A stretch of DNA of 64,000 bases, from the NCBI GenBank assembly GCA_947095585.1, contig OX352761.1, positions 134,198,277 through 134,262,276 on the forward strand, read 5' to 3'. Source of the stretch: Nephrocerus scutellatus. Its lineage: Eukaryota > Arthropoda > Insecta > Diptera > Pipunculidae. The notes beneath the pieces are model-generated. The model was not told the DNA's origin and searched no databases. It saw only the letters and a list, made by a program, of their open reading frames with translations. Position numbers and translations under genes: made by a program. Positions within the stretch are counted from its first letter, which is position 1; each line of letters opens with the position of its first letter. Shown piece after piece: positions 1 through 12,251 of this stretch.

Positions 1-1020
1 AGCGATTTCAGTTTCTTGTTTCTGGAAATGGACCAGCTATGTCCATTGCTATCCGCTCAAATGGGGCTCCTACATTGTATTGTTCCATTTTTCCTCTAGT
101 TTATTGTTATGGCCCTTTGCCTGCGGTACATCTGTCACACGTTCGGCAACAGTCTTCCACATCTCTACGGCAATTGACCCAATAGAAGCGATTCCTTACT
201 TTATCTATCGTCTTGTTAACGCCCAAATGTGCTCCTGATGTACCACTATGTAATTCTTGCACGACCTCTTTGACTCGGTTCGTTAGTAACACAATCTGTG
301 ATTTTGTGCTTCGACCATAAGCCGATTCCCATTGCCTTACAAGTAGTCCATTTTCTAATCTCAATGTCTGCCGTTGAGCCCAGTAACTTTTTACTGTAGG
401 ACTTGCTGATACAATCTCACGCCACTGCAGTCTTCATTCTTGCTCCATCCATTGAAATATAGAGCCAATTGATTCATCTTGCTCTTGTTCTTCCCTTAGC
501 TGCTCTTTTGTCAAATTAACCTTCCTCTGATGGACAGTGTTCGTGAATCAGCTGAGAAATTCTGGTTTTCAGGTCTTCTACTGTGTTTGTACTCGGGGAC
601 ACAACACTTCCTGAATGATCCACCATTGTGATTGCCGGTAATTCTGAGCGGAACTTCTTTATTACGCCATCTTAGCAGTTGCTTCCTCAAATCAAGTGAC
701 ATCTGGTGTCGGGCAACAATATACCGATGTCGAAACCCTAATCCTCCAAACTCGACTGTAATGGAATGCTCACCGCCTTAACTGCTGCAGCTTCTCCTGT
801 AGCTGGCTTCAACTTGTTGTGATGAACTCTGTTTTCTTGATCTGCAGATACTATTTCAGGACTCACACTTGATCTGGAAGCTCCTGTATCTAAAATAAAA
901 TCGGAAGGTCTTCGCTCCAATACGCCATTAACAACCAAACTGTTGTATTGCGTTTTGTGACCCTGGGATATTCCCGTGTCTTCTTCAGCCTTTGCCCGGC
1001 AAAGGTGGTTGTGCATCTAT
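1..1020 (-). mobile_element. Decayed Ty3/gypsy LTR retrotransposon fragment
   Basis: On the minus strand three broken reading frames recall a gypsy pol. At 738-1016 there is an aspartic protease-like stretch with the DTGAS active-site motif. At 107-364 there is the integrase N-terminal zinc finger (H-X-H spaced to C-X2-C, 'CRTCDRC'), and at 1-106 the start of the integrase core ('RIAMDIAGPFP'). The reverse transcriptase and RNase H that should lie between are missing, so the copy has an internal deletion, and stops break the frames. No LTR is visible. It lies just upstream of the first rootletin exon in the window, presumably in a rootletin intron. Which gypsy lineage it belongs to cannot be told. 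Confidence 0.8.
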
Positions 1021-1163
1021 CCTCCGTAATCTTTCCAGATTATTGACACCATTCACAGGATTTTAAACTTTGCAATTTGATTTTTATTTACATTTTAGTA
1101 ACAATATGTATATGTGGAATTATTATGGATTATCAAATGCACATTTTAAAACTTGTTCAATAG

Positions 1164-4100
1164 AGTTAAGCTAGAGGATGCCATCAAAAAGCAAGAGATT
1201 CAACTTATATCAATAAGAGAGGAGCGCGATTCTCTTTGCCGTAAAACTGATGAACTTAAAATGGAGATTCGTCTTAAGGAAGACAAATTGAATGCAATAA
1301 ATAGCGAATTGCAGGAATCGCTTCGCAAAAACAAAGAAGGTAAATTATACCATAAACGTTTTTTTAACCTCGTTTAACCCTTAACCCTTAACTTAGGAGA
1401 AGGCTACATAGAAAGTTTACGTAGAGATTTAACAGATAACCGACGAGCATTAGCCGATTGCAATATAGAGCGCGACAAGTATGCTAACACCAATAAGGAT
1501 CTGAGGGACCACGTTAAGCGAGTTGAAAGTGCTAAACGAGAACAAGCGAGAGCAATAGAGGAAGCTTTACAAAAGATCTCAGCGCTAGAGGATTCTAAAA
1601 ATTCTCTAGAAAATGAAAAAATACGACTAAGCACACTGCTCAAAGAATCTGAAAGCAATATGTCGAAAACAAACCAAGAGCTTGTTAGTACAAAGAATAC
1701 TTTACACAAAACACAAAAAGAATTATCTCAGAAAGACGACGGTGAGAAGGATCTGCAAAACAAGTTCACAACCGAAGTCGAACTTAAGGATCGCGCAATT
1801 CAAGAATTAAACCAAGTAAAGAAGCAAGTGAGTTATTTTGAAAAAGACTTTTTAGACTTATGGATGTAAAATGTGTTTCAAAATTATTTAAATATTATAT
1901 TATTTTCGAAAAAGCTCGCTGATTTGGAGGAAAACCTTTGCGCCACTCGCCAGGAACTAGGTCGAGCTAGATGTCATGCCAATCAAGAAGAGCATCGTTT
2001 TCATAATCGCGAGCAGGAGTTGGTAGCCCGTTTGGAAGAAGGTCGAGGTCGTGAAAAACGCACAGAAGATCAAAAACATAACTTAGAAGTTTGCTTGGCT
2101 GATGCCACACAGCAAATTCAAGAACTTAAAGCTCGCCTCGGTGGAGCTGAGGGTAGGGTGCGTGCTTTGGATGAACAGTTGGCTTGTGTTGAGGCACAAA
2201 AACGGGATACAGAACACAAACTAAGTTCAATTGCGCATACTTTAAGACGAATTGCAGGCATTCAATTTGATGGAACAGTTAATTTAACCCATCGTTTAGT
2301 AAGTCCATCGCGTCGGTATAGCCCAGTGCGAAGTGTGCCAGGCTGCACACACGATTTTGAAACCAGAAGCACATCAAATTGCGCAGATGGCCCTGTAGAT
2401 GTGGATCCAGACCTTGTCCGAAAGGGTGTTCGGAATTTAATCCACCAGGTTGCCCACATTGAACGTGAGAAGGAAGACTACAAGACTCAGTTGAACACGG
2501 CTAAGAAACAGTTGCAAGATGCATCTGAACAACAACACAAATGTGACAGTAAAGTATCAAAATTGCAGCAAATGCTACGCAACTTGCAGGAAGAGAAGAG
2601 TAATCTTGCTACCGAGAGAAATATGAAACTATCGACCATACAGTCGTTGGAGGAAAAGCTTAAACAAAAAATGGACGAAAGTCAACAGCTTCGTGAAAAA
2701 CTGACTACATTGGAGATGCAGCTGGGTACTGGCGCAGAGGAGAATTCTCAAAATGAGGTAAGTTTTAGGCGATAATAAATAAATTTTGAACAAGAATGTG
2801 TAATGTGCATTTTTAAGGAACGTCTGGAAAAATGCCGCCAGCATGGGGCAAAACTCGAAGCAGAGAAACGACAATTGCAAGAAGAATTAGCCAAGGTGGA
2901 TGGAAGAGCTACAAAGCTTGACTTGCACCGAGTAGCTCTGGAAGGTGATATAACGCGCTTGCAAATGGTTCTCCAAGACAAAGACAATCATATTCGGCAG
3001 ATTCAAGAGCGATTGGATAACCAAACGCGATCCACAGCACAACTTGAAGATCGCTGCGCTTCGCTAAAGTCGACCGTTGATCAGATAAAGGAACGTCTAC
3101 AAAAATCCTCTCTTCTTGAGTCAGAATTACGTGGCGATATCAAAACAATAAACAAAGAACTATTAGAACAGGGCCACTGTTTGCAGGCAAGTCAAGACAA
3201 ATTAAAACTTTTGCAGAAATCACTTCAAACAGCAGAAAATGAGAAGCGGATTTGTTCGGAGCGTCTTGACAATTCTCAGTCCATTGTTGTCGAACTGCGT
3301 CGCAGCCAACAGGCTCAACTAGACAGTGTACAACGTTTGCAAGAACAAGTCACAGATCTGGAAGTACAACGTTCAGCTTTAGAATCTCAACTACGAATTG
3401 CCAAATGGAAAGAGGAGTCAAATGAAAAAGCTGGTTGTGGAAATGACATTGAAAATGCTGCCGAAGAAGTTGCATTAAATCGCCAATTGAAGACTTCTCA
3501 AAGAGAAAAATCTGAACTTCGTGGTAAATTGCAGGCCCTTCAAGACAAGGTCAAGCAATTGGAATCAGATCGAAAGAGTAAGTTTTCAGGTCACGGCGGT
3601 GACACATCCTTCGACAAATCTGAGAAGAGCTTCTATGAGGCTGGCGACTATGATTCGAATCGTATGGAAAACGAAAACTACTTAAAGGGGACCTACACTT
3701 GTGGTTTAGACCATGAGGTCATCGAGCAAGAGTCACGTGAATTACGTCTAAAAGTTCGCCGATTGGAAACTCTACTCGCCGAAAAGGAATCAGAGCTAGC
3801 AAGATGTAAAGCTAGAGTACATGATAGCGGCAAGTGTCTAGATGGAGATTCAGAGCGTTATCGAAGCGCTCAATTGCACGCAGAAAAACTGTTGGACGCA
3901 CGGGAGCAAGCCCATCGCCAACAGGTATTGCGGCTGGAGAATCAGGTAAGATTTTTAAAATTGTTATTTTCGAATTGCAAAAAACTCTTGATGCTCTTAT
4001 TTTTTGCAGATTTCAATGCTTCGCGAGCAATTAGCTCAAGAGTCCAAACGTCGCCAACAATACATACTTCGCAGCTCTAGAGCGAATCGGGAAATGCAGC

Positions 4101-4381
4101 ATTTGCGAAACACCTTAGGCGACTCCTTGAGGCATGTATCGCAACATCCTCTAGATCCTACGTTATTGGAGAATGAGTCACGGAGGTAAGAGTAGTCGAA
4201 TATCTAACTAATAGTCGATCACATCCGAAAATTTGTCCAAATTAATTAAATCCAAAGCAAAGTTATTTTGTTTTTGTAAAAAAAAAACTACAATTTTTTT
4301 TTTTTTTTTTTTTTTAGATTGGACACAGCAGTATCAATGAGCCTTCCTCCATCGTCGTGCCGAGATTTTGATCGCGAGTAA
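1164..4381 (+). CDS. Root: Rootletin (ciliary rootlet coiled-coil protein), 3' part
   Basis: Exons read 1164-1339, 1397-1827, 1915-2757, 2818-3945, 4010-4185 and 4318-4381, all with GT-AG borders and matching phases, giving the last ~939 residues; the 5' part lies left of the window. The product is almost entirely heptad-rich coiled coil (Leu/Glu/Lys/Gln, few Pro). In the middle it has a conserved break with 'SPSRRYSPVR' followed by 'VDVDPDLVRKGVRNL', which resembles the rootletin/CEP250 family signature DVDPE.VR.ALR. Rootletin forms the striated rootlet at basal bodies; in flies it acts in ciliated sensory neurons. The last exon encodes a short Ser/Pro tail ending DFDRE-stop. That final 20 bp is also the left edge of a tandem duplication. 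The assignment rests on the central motif plus overall character; another long coiled-coil centrosomal protein is less likely. The exact acceptor of the first exon (1164 or nearby) is uncertain. Confidence 0.88.
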
Positions 4382-7300
4382 AAAGTAGAACTCAACAATT
4401 TATAAATTTGTCTAAATATCAATTATCCCGCCAAGAATATGAAACCCAATATACTGCCATTGCTCCTTGTCCCTCTATGAATAGGTCAACATTTGATATT
4501 AATAATAGTAAGAAATGCATTTATCAGCGTAGAAATATAAAACCTGGCACATTTGACTATTCATATTCTATAATCTAAACTTTATATTGTATTCGTAGCT
4601 AAACTCACAAACAACATTTTATAATTAACTTGTACGGTTTTTTATATACACATATGTACTTCTTTTTCTAAGTGTCACGAACAAGACTTTGGCTTTTCAT
4701 TGTCTTCTTGCCACGACAATTGAATATAGTGACTTAAATATGTTATATATACTACAAGTCCTACAAAAATGTTTTCAGTTCTAGTTAAAAGAACTGAAAT
4801 TATTTAAAAAAAAATACTTTTATAAGACTACATCACCAATTTACACGCATCATTCACTCGTATTTCTTCATTCATATCATCATGGTAGTACGCAACATGG
4901 AATGTATTTTTATATTGTTCCGGACCGTAATCGCTGTATGTACATATGGATTTTCTTTTCATGAGTATGAGTATATTTGAATCCACATCGCATCAAAATA
5001 TTTTTTGAATTTCATTTAGAATTGATTTTTACCTAAAACTCTATTGTGTACCATTATTGTGTAAAATGAAGGAAACGAATTTCAAATAAATCACACTGCC
5101 ACTTAAATATGTGTTTGATTAAAATTTCATGAAATTCAAGAACTACATTTAATACATTTCTCTTTTTTGATAAACTCAGCGATAAAAGAGGTAAACATGC
5201 TACATGATACATGCAATACAATCGATATGCGGCAGTTGTTTGATGGCCAAGAACTTTTCTAAAAATGGATAAGAGGAACCAATATTCTTCACTTACGGAA
5301 AATTGTTGGCCCCGTATGTGAGGAAGGACGATTCCGGAGACTTTAGTGATGAGATCTACGAGCGTTACCGCGATGGCGACATCGTGAAGAGAATAAAGAT
5401 CGCTAGTCTCCGGTGAGAAAGACACCTAGTTCGCATGAGCGAAGAGGATCCTGCTTAGAAATTCCATTACGGTAGGATTTATGGAACACGACAGCGAGGC
5501 CGGCCAAGCCTACGCTGGAAGGATGCCGTAGACCAGGAAATCGGAACCGGTGGAGAGATTTTGATCGCGAGTAAAAAGTAGAACTCAACAATTTATAAAT
5601 TTGTCTAAATATCAATTATCCCGCCAAGAATATGAAACCCAATATACTGCCATTGCTCCTTGTCCCTCTATGAATAGGTCAACATTTGATATTAATAATA
5701 GTAAGAAATGCATTTATCAGCGTAGAAATATAAAACCTGGCACATTTGACTATTCATATTCTATAATCTAAACTTTATATTGTATTCGTAGCTAAACTCA
5801 CAAACAACATTTTATAATTAACTTGTACGGTTTTTTATATACACATATGTACTTCTTTTTCTAAGTGTCACGAACAAGACTTTGGCTTTTCATTGTCTTC
5901 TTGCCACGACAATTGAATATAGTGACTTAAATATGTTATATATACTACAAGTCCTACAAAAATGTTTTCAGTTCTAGTTAAAAGAACTGAAATTATTTAA
6001 AAAGAAAATACTTTTATAAGACTACATCACCAATTTACACGCATCATTCACTCGTATTTCTTCATTCATACCATCATGGTAGTACGCAACATGGAATGTA
6101 TTTTTATATTGTTCCGGACCGTAATCGCTGTATGTACATATGGATTTTCTTTTCATGAGTATGAGTATATTTGAATCCACATCGCATCAAAATATTTTTT
6201 GAATTTCATTTAGAATTGATTTTTACCTAAAACTCTATTGTGTACCATTATTGTGTAAAATGAAGGAAACGAATTTCAAATAAATCACACTGCCACTTAA
6301 ATATGTGTTTGATTAAAATTTCATGAAATTCAAGAACTACATTTAATACATTTCTCTTTTTTGATAAACTCAGCGATAAAAGAGGTAAACATGCTGCATG
6401 ATACATGCAATACAATCGATATGCGGCAGTTGTTTGATGGCCAAGAACTTTTCTAAAAATGGATAAGAGGAACCAATATTCTTCACTTACGGAAAATTGT
6501 TGGCCCCGTATGTGAGGAAGGACGATTCCGGAGACTTTAGTGATGAGATCTACGAGCGTTACCGCGATGGCGACATCGTGAAGAGAATAAAGATCGCTAG
6601 TCTCCGGTGAGAAAGACACCTAGTTCGCATGAGCGAAGAGGATCCTGCTTAGAAATTCCATTACGGTAGGATTTATGGAACACGACAGCGAGGCCGGCCA
6701 AGCCTACGCTGGAAGGATGCCGTAGACCAGGAAATCGGAACCGGTGGAGAGATTTTGATCGCGAGTAAAAAGTAGAACTCAACAATTTATAAATTTGTCT
6801 AAATATCAATTATCCCGCCAAGAATATGAAACCCAATATACTGCCATTGCTCCTTGTCCCTCTATGAATAGGTCAACATTTGATATTAATAATAGTAAGA
6901 AATGCATTTATCAGCGTAGAAATATAAAACCTGGCACATTTGACTATTCATATTCTATAATCTAAACTTTATATTGTATTCGTAGCTAAACTCACAAACA
7001 ACATTTTATAATTAACTTGTACGGTTTTTTATATACACATATGTACTTCTTTTTCTAAGTGTCACGAACAAGACTTTGGCTTTTCATTGTCTTCTTGCCA
7101 CGACAATTGAATATAGTGACTTAAATATGTTATATATACTACAAGTCCTACAAAAATGTTTTCAGTTCTAGTTAAAAGAACTGAAATTATTTAAAAAAAA
7201 ATACTTTTATAAGACTACATCACCAATTTACACGCATCATTCACTCGTATTTCTTCATTCATATCATCATGGTAGTACGCAACATGGAATGTATTTTTAT

Positions 7301-10300
7301 ATTGTTCCGGACCGTAATCGCTGTATGTACATATGGATTTTCTTTTCATGAGTATGAGTATATTTGAATCCACATCGCATCAAAATATTTTTTGAATTTC
7401 ATTTAGAATTGATTTTTACCTAAAACTCTATTGTGTACCATTATTGTGTAAAATGAAGGAAACGAATTTCAAATAAATCACACTGCCACTTAAATATGTG
7501 TTTGATTAAAATTTCATGAAATTCAAGAACTACATTTAATACATTTCTCTTTTTTGATAAACTCAGCGATAAAAGAGGTAAACATGCTACATGATACATG
7601 CAATACAATCGATATGCGGCAGTTGTTTGATGGCCAAGAACTTTTCTAAAAATGGATAAGAGGAACCAATATTCTTCACTTACGGAAAATTGTTGGCCCC
7701 GTATGTGAGGAAGGACGATTCCGGAGACTTTAGTGATGAGATCTACGAGCGTTACCGCGATGGCGACATCGTGAAGAGAATAAAGATCGCTAGTCTCCGG
7801 TGAGAAAGACACCTAGTTCGCATGAGCGAAGAGGATCCTGCTTAGAAATTCCATTACGGTAGGATTTATGGAACACGACAGCGAGGCCGGCCAAGCCTAC
7901 GCTGGAAGGATGCCGTAGACCAGGAAATCGGAACCGGTGGAGAGATTTTGATCGCGAGTAAAAAGTAGAACTCAACAATTTATAAATTTGTCTAAATATC
8001 AATTATCCCGCCAAGAATATGAAACCCAATATACTGCCATTGCTCCTTGTCCCTCTATGAATAGGTCAACATTTGATATTAATAATAGTAAGAAATGCAT
8101 TTATCAGCGTAGAAATATAAAACCTGGCACATTTGACTATTCATATTCTATAATCTAAACTTTATATTGTATTCGTAGCTAAACTCACAAACAACATTTT
8201 ATAATTAACTTGTACGGTTTTTTATATACACATATGTACTTCTTTTTCTAAGTGTCACGAACAAGACTTTGGCTTTTCATTGTCTTCTTGCCACGACAAT
8301 TGAATATAGTGACTTAAATATGTTATATATACTACAAGTCCTACAAAAATGTTTTCAGTTCTAGTTAAAAGAACTGAAATTATTTAAAAAAAAAATACTT
8401 TTATAAGACTACATCACCAATTTACACGCATCATTCACTCGTATTTCTTCATTCATATCATCATGGTAGTACGCAACATGGAATGTATTTTTATATTGTT
8501 CCGGACCGTAATCGCTGTATGTACATATGGATTTTCTTTTCATGAGTATGAGTATATTTGAATCCACATCGCATCAAAATATTTTTTGAATTTCATTTAG
8601 AATTGATTTTTACCTAAAACTCTATTGTGTACCATTATTGTGTAAAATGAAGGAAACGAATTTCAAATAAATCACACTGCCACTTAAATATGTGTTTGAT
8701 TAAAATTTCATGAAATTCAAGAACTACATTTAATACATTTCTCTTTTTTGATAAACTCAGCGATAAAAGAGGTAAACATGCTGCATGATACATGCAATAC
8801 AATCGATATGCGGCAGTTGTTTGATGGCCAAGAACTTTTCTAAAAATGGATAAGAGGAACCAATATTCTTCACTTACGGAAAATTGTTGGCCCCGTATGT
8901 GAGGAAGGACGATTCCGGAGACTTTAGTGATGAGATCTACGAGCGTTACCGCGATGGCGACATCGTGAAGAGAATAAAGATCGCTAGTCTCCGGTGAGAA
9001 AGACACCTAGTTCGCATGAGCGAAGAGGATCCTGCTTAGAAATTCCATTACGGTAGGATTTATGGAACACGACAGCGAGGCCGGCCAAGCCTACGCTGGA
9101 AGGATGCCGTAGACCAGGAAATCGGAACCGGTGGAGAGATTTTGATCGCGAGTAAAAAGTAGAACTCAACAATTTATAAATTTGTCTAAATATCAATTAT
9201 CCCGCCAAGAATATGAAACCCAATATACTGCCATTGCTCCTTGTCCCTCTATGAATAGGTCAACATTTGATATTAATAATAGTAAGAAATGCATTTATCA
9301 GCGTAGAAATATAAAACCTGGCACATTTGACTATTCATATTCTATAATCTAAACTTTATATTGTATTCGTAGCTAAACTCACAAACAACATTTTATAATT
9401 AACTTGTACGGTTTTTTATATACACATATGTACTTCTTTTTCTAAGTGTCACGAACAAGACTTTGGCTTTTCATTGTCTTCTTGCCACGACAATTGAATA
9501 TAGTGACTTAAATATGTTATATATACTACAAGTCCTACAAAAATGTTTTCAGTTCTAGTTAAAAGAACTGAAATTATTTAAAAAAAAAATACTTTTATAA
9601 GACTACATCACCAATTTACACGCATCATTCACTCGTATTTCTTCATTCATATCATCATGGTAGTACGCAACATGGAATGTATTTTTATATTGTTCCGGAC
9701 CGTAATCGCTGTATGTACATATGGATTTTCTTTTCATGAGTATGAGTATATTTGAATCCACATCGCATCAAAATATTTTTTGAATTTCATTTAGAATTGA
9801 TTTTTACCTAAAACTCTATTGTGTACCATTATTGTGTAAAATGAAGGAAACGAATTTCAAATAAATCACACTGCCACTTAAATATGTGTTTGATTAAAAT
9901 TTCATGAAATTCAAGAACTACATTTAATACATTTCTCTTTTTTGATAAACTCAGCGATAAAAGAGGTAAACATGCTACATGATACATGCAATACAATCGA
10001 TATGCGGCAGTTGTTTGATGGCCAAGAACTTTTCTAAAAATGGATAAGAGGAACCAATATTCTTCACTTACGGAAAATTGTTGGCCCCGTATGTGAGGAA
10101 GGACGATTCCGGAGACTTTAGTGATGAGATCTACGAGCGTTACCGCGATGGCGACATCGTGAAGAGAATAAAGATCGCTAGTCTCCGGTGAGAAAGACAC
10201 CTAGTTCGCATGAGCGAAGAGGATCCTGCTTAGAAATTCCATTACGGTAGGATTTATGGAACACGACAGCGAGGCCGGCCAAGCCTACGCTGGAAGGATG

Positions 10301-10329
10301 CCGTAGACCAGGAAATCGGAACCGGTGGA
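4362..10329 (+). repeat. Five-unit tandem array of rootletin 3' end plus RTE-like fragment
   Basis: Five head-to-tail units start at 4362, 5555, 6749, 7942 and 9136; each is 1193 or 1194 bp. Each unit carries the last 20 coding bases of rootletin with its stop codon, the ~900-bp 3' UTR/downstream region and ~265 bp of an RTE-like LINE fragment. Units are nearly identical; visible differences are A-run length and a few point changes. The join uses GAGATTTT, present both in rootletin (4362-4369) and at the end of the LINE fragment (10330-10337), so microhomology-mediated duplication is the natural reading. The splice acceptor of the last rootletin exon (before 4318) lies outside the unit, so later units cannot act as alternative last exons. 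Minus-strand frames of 123 and 70 codons recur here but have no coding character. Confidence 0.95.
5285..5554 (+). mobile_element. RTE-like LINE C-terminal fragment inside each array unit
   Basis: In plus-strand translation with frame slips this reads 'IVGPVCEEGRFRRL', then 'ARPAKPTLEGC', the C-terminal end of a reverse-transcriptase ORF of the YGCETW type. The same family is seen more fully at 50398-51330 on the minus strand and in broken form at 39895-40205 and 42050-42925. The fragment recurs in every unit of the array (last at 10060-10329) and again at 11289-11558. It carries stops and is dead. The clade label (RTE-like) is by general resemblance only. Confidence 0.7.
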
Positions 10330-10830
10330 GAGATTTTTTAAGCGAGGCCAGGACCAGACCACGGTGGTAGAGCTCTTCTTATCTGGGTTCCGGGCCATAC
10401 AGGAATAAAAGGAAATGAATCTGCTGATGCACTAGCAAGTAGTTCTTCCAATGTTTCTACTTGTCCAGCACCAATGTTAGGCTTGAGTAAGGCAAGCTTA
10501 ACTATTGGTATTCGAAGATTTATAGAAGCCGAACAGGAGCACTGTTGGAAATCTATAAATACATGTAGAACTACCAAGCACTTTGCATGGGGCGAACAAA
10601 AACACCGCCAAATTCATTTTAGGTATATCTAGAAGGAACTGTCGAAGCATGGTCGGTTTACTCAGAGGGCATAACCCGACTGGAAGTCATATTTTCAAGT
10701 TGAGACTTATATTGGATCCAATATGTAAGTCCTGCCTGGAGGAAGAAGGAACAACTATACATTTCCTTTTTAGCTTTTTCCAGGCTAAGTATGAACGTTT
10801 TTGGAAGTGATGTAATAACGATCGAAGAAC
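10330..10830 (+). mobile_element. I-type LINE fragment, RNase H domain
   Basis: Plus-strand translation around 10372-10450 gives 'WVPGHTGIKGNESADALAS', the RNase H motif of I, Loa and related LINEs that carry an RNase H after the reverse transcriptase. Downstream the C-terminal frame continues with stops. The fragment ends at the TA where the MITE begins (10831). A second copy lies at 11559-12059 because of the 1229-bp duplication. It is a dead, 5'-truncated piece. Confidence 0.75.
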
Positions 10831-10982
10831 TATAGGGTGTCCCAACAAGAGCGCCGGATTCTCTTGTATTCAAATTCAAATTTAATTGAATTAAGCAAAA
10901 ATTCTCCATATTCTTAAATCGCGTAGTCTGTACGTGACAAATGTCAAAAAAAATGACGCTAAAACTCGTATTTAAAAATGGC
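10831..10982. mobile_element. MITE copy cut by duplication breakpoint (right end missing)
   Basis: Starts with the same TATAGGGTGTCCCAAC terminus as the complete copy at 12060-12251 but stops at 10982 where the duplicated segment restarts. It lacks the right terminal repeat. Confidence 0.88.
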
Positions 10983-12059
10983 GAATCCACATCGCATCAA
11001 AATATTTTTTGAATTTCATTTAGAATTGATTTTTACCTAAAACTCTATTGTGTACCATTATTGTGTAAAATGAAGGAAACGAATTTCAAATAAATCACAC
11101 TGCCACTTAAATATGTGTTTGATTAAAATTTCATGAAATTCAAGAACTACATTTAATACATTTCTCTTTTTTGATAAACTCAGCGATAAAAGAGGTAAAC
11201 ATGCTACATGATACATGCAATACAATCGATATGCGGCAGTTGTTTGATGGCCAAGAACTTTTCTAAAAATGGATAAGAGGAACCAATATTCTTCACTTAC
11301 TGAAAATTGTTGGCCCCGTATGTGAGGAAGGACGATTCCGGAGACTTTAGTGATGAGATCTACGAGCGTTACCGCGATGGCGACATCGTGAAGAGAATAA
11401 AGATCGCTAGTCTCCGGTGAGAAAGACACCTAGTTCGCATGAGCGAAGAGGATCCTGCTTAGAAATTCCATTACGGTAGGATTTATGGAACACGACAGCG
11501 AGGCCGGCCAAGCCTACGCTGGAAGGATGCCGTAGACCAGGAAATCGGAACCGGTGGAGAGATTTTTTAAGCGAGGCCAGGACCAGACCACGGTGGTAGA
11601 GCTCTTCTTATCTGGGTTCCGGGCCATACAGGAATAAAAGGAAATGAATCTGCTGATGCACTAGCAAGTAGTTCTTCCAATGTTTCTACTTGTCCAGCAC
11701 CAATGTTAGGCTTGAGTAAGGCAAGCTTAACTATTGGTATTCGAAGATTTATAGAAGCCGAACAGGAGCACTGTTGGAAATCTATAAATACATGTAGAAC
11801 TACCAAGCACTTTGCATGGGGCGAACAAAAACACCGCCAAATTCATTTTAGGTATATCTAGAAGGAACTGTCGAAGCATGGTCGGTTTACTCAGAGGGCA
11901 TAACCCGACTGGAAGTCATATTTTCAAGTTGAGACTTATATTGGATCCAATATGTAAGTCCTGCCTGGAGGAAGAAGGAACAACTATACATTTCCTTTTT
12001 AGCTTTTTCCAGGCTAAGTATGAACGTTTTTGGAAGTGATGTAATAACGATCGAAGAAC

Positions 12060-12251
12060 TATAGGGTGTCCCAACAAGAGCGCCGGATTCTCTTGTATTC
12101 AAATTCAAATTTAATTGAATTAAGCAAAAATTCTCCATATTCTTAAATCGCGTAGTCTGTACGTGACAAATGTCAAAAAAAATGACGCTAAAACTCGTAT
12201 TTAAAAATGGCGACAAATTTAAATCCGGCGCTCTTGTTGGGACACCCTATA
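12060..12251. mobile_element. Complete 192-bp MITE with perfect 30-bp inverted ends and TA target site
   Basis: The first 30 bases (12060-12089, starting TATAGGGTGTCCC) are the exact reverse complement of the last 30 (12222-12251, ending GGGACACCCTATA), counting the flanking TA. TA duplication and short inverted ends point to a Tc1/mariner-mobilised non-autonomous element. The interior is AT-rich and has no ORF. It separates the I-type LINE fragment on the left from a different LINE fragment on the right. Confidence 0.9.

Larger units (their letters stand above)
9754..12211 (+). repeat. Second-order 1229-bp tandem duplication at end of rootletin array
   Basis: The segment 9754-10982 is repeated as 10983-12211. 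It includes the right part of array unit 5, an RNase H-bearing LINE fragment and most of a MITE. The junction at 10983 joins the MITE interior (...ATGGC) to the array interior (GAATCCAC...), with at most 2-3 bp of shared sequence. The two copies look almost identical; I noticed one change near 11301 (cggaaa to ctgaaa). This event must follow both the array formation and the MITE insertion. Confidence 0.93.

Noticed and set aside
5054..11429. Minus-strand frames of 123, 70 and 79 codons repeated in every array unit
   Set aside because: They recur only because the DNA repeats; they run antisense through the rootletin 3' UTR and LINE debris and show no protein-family features or splice support.
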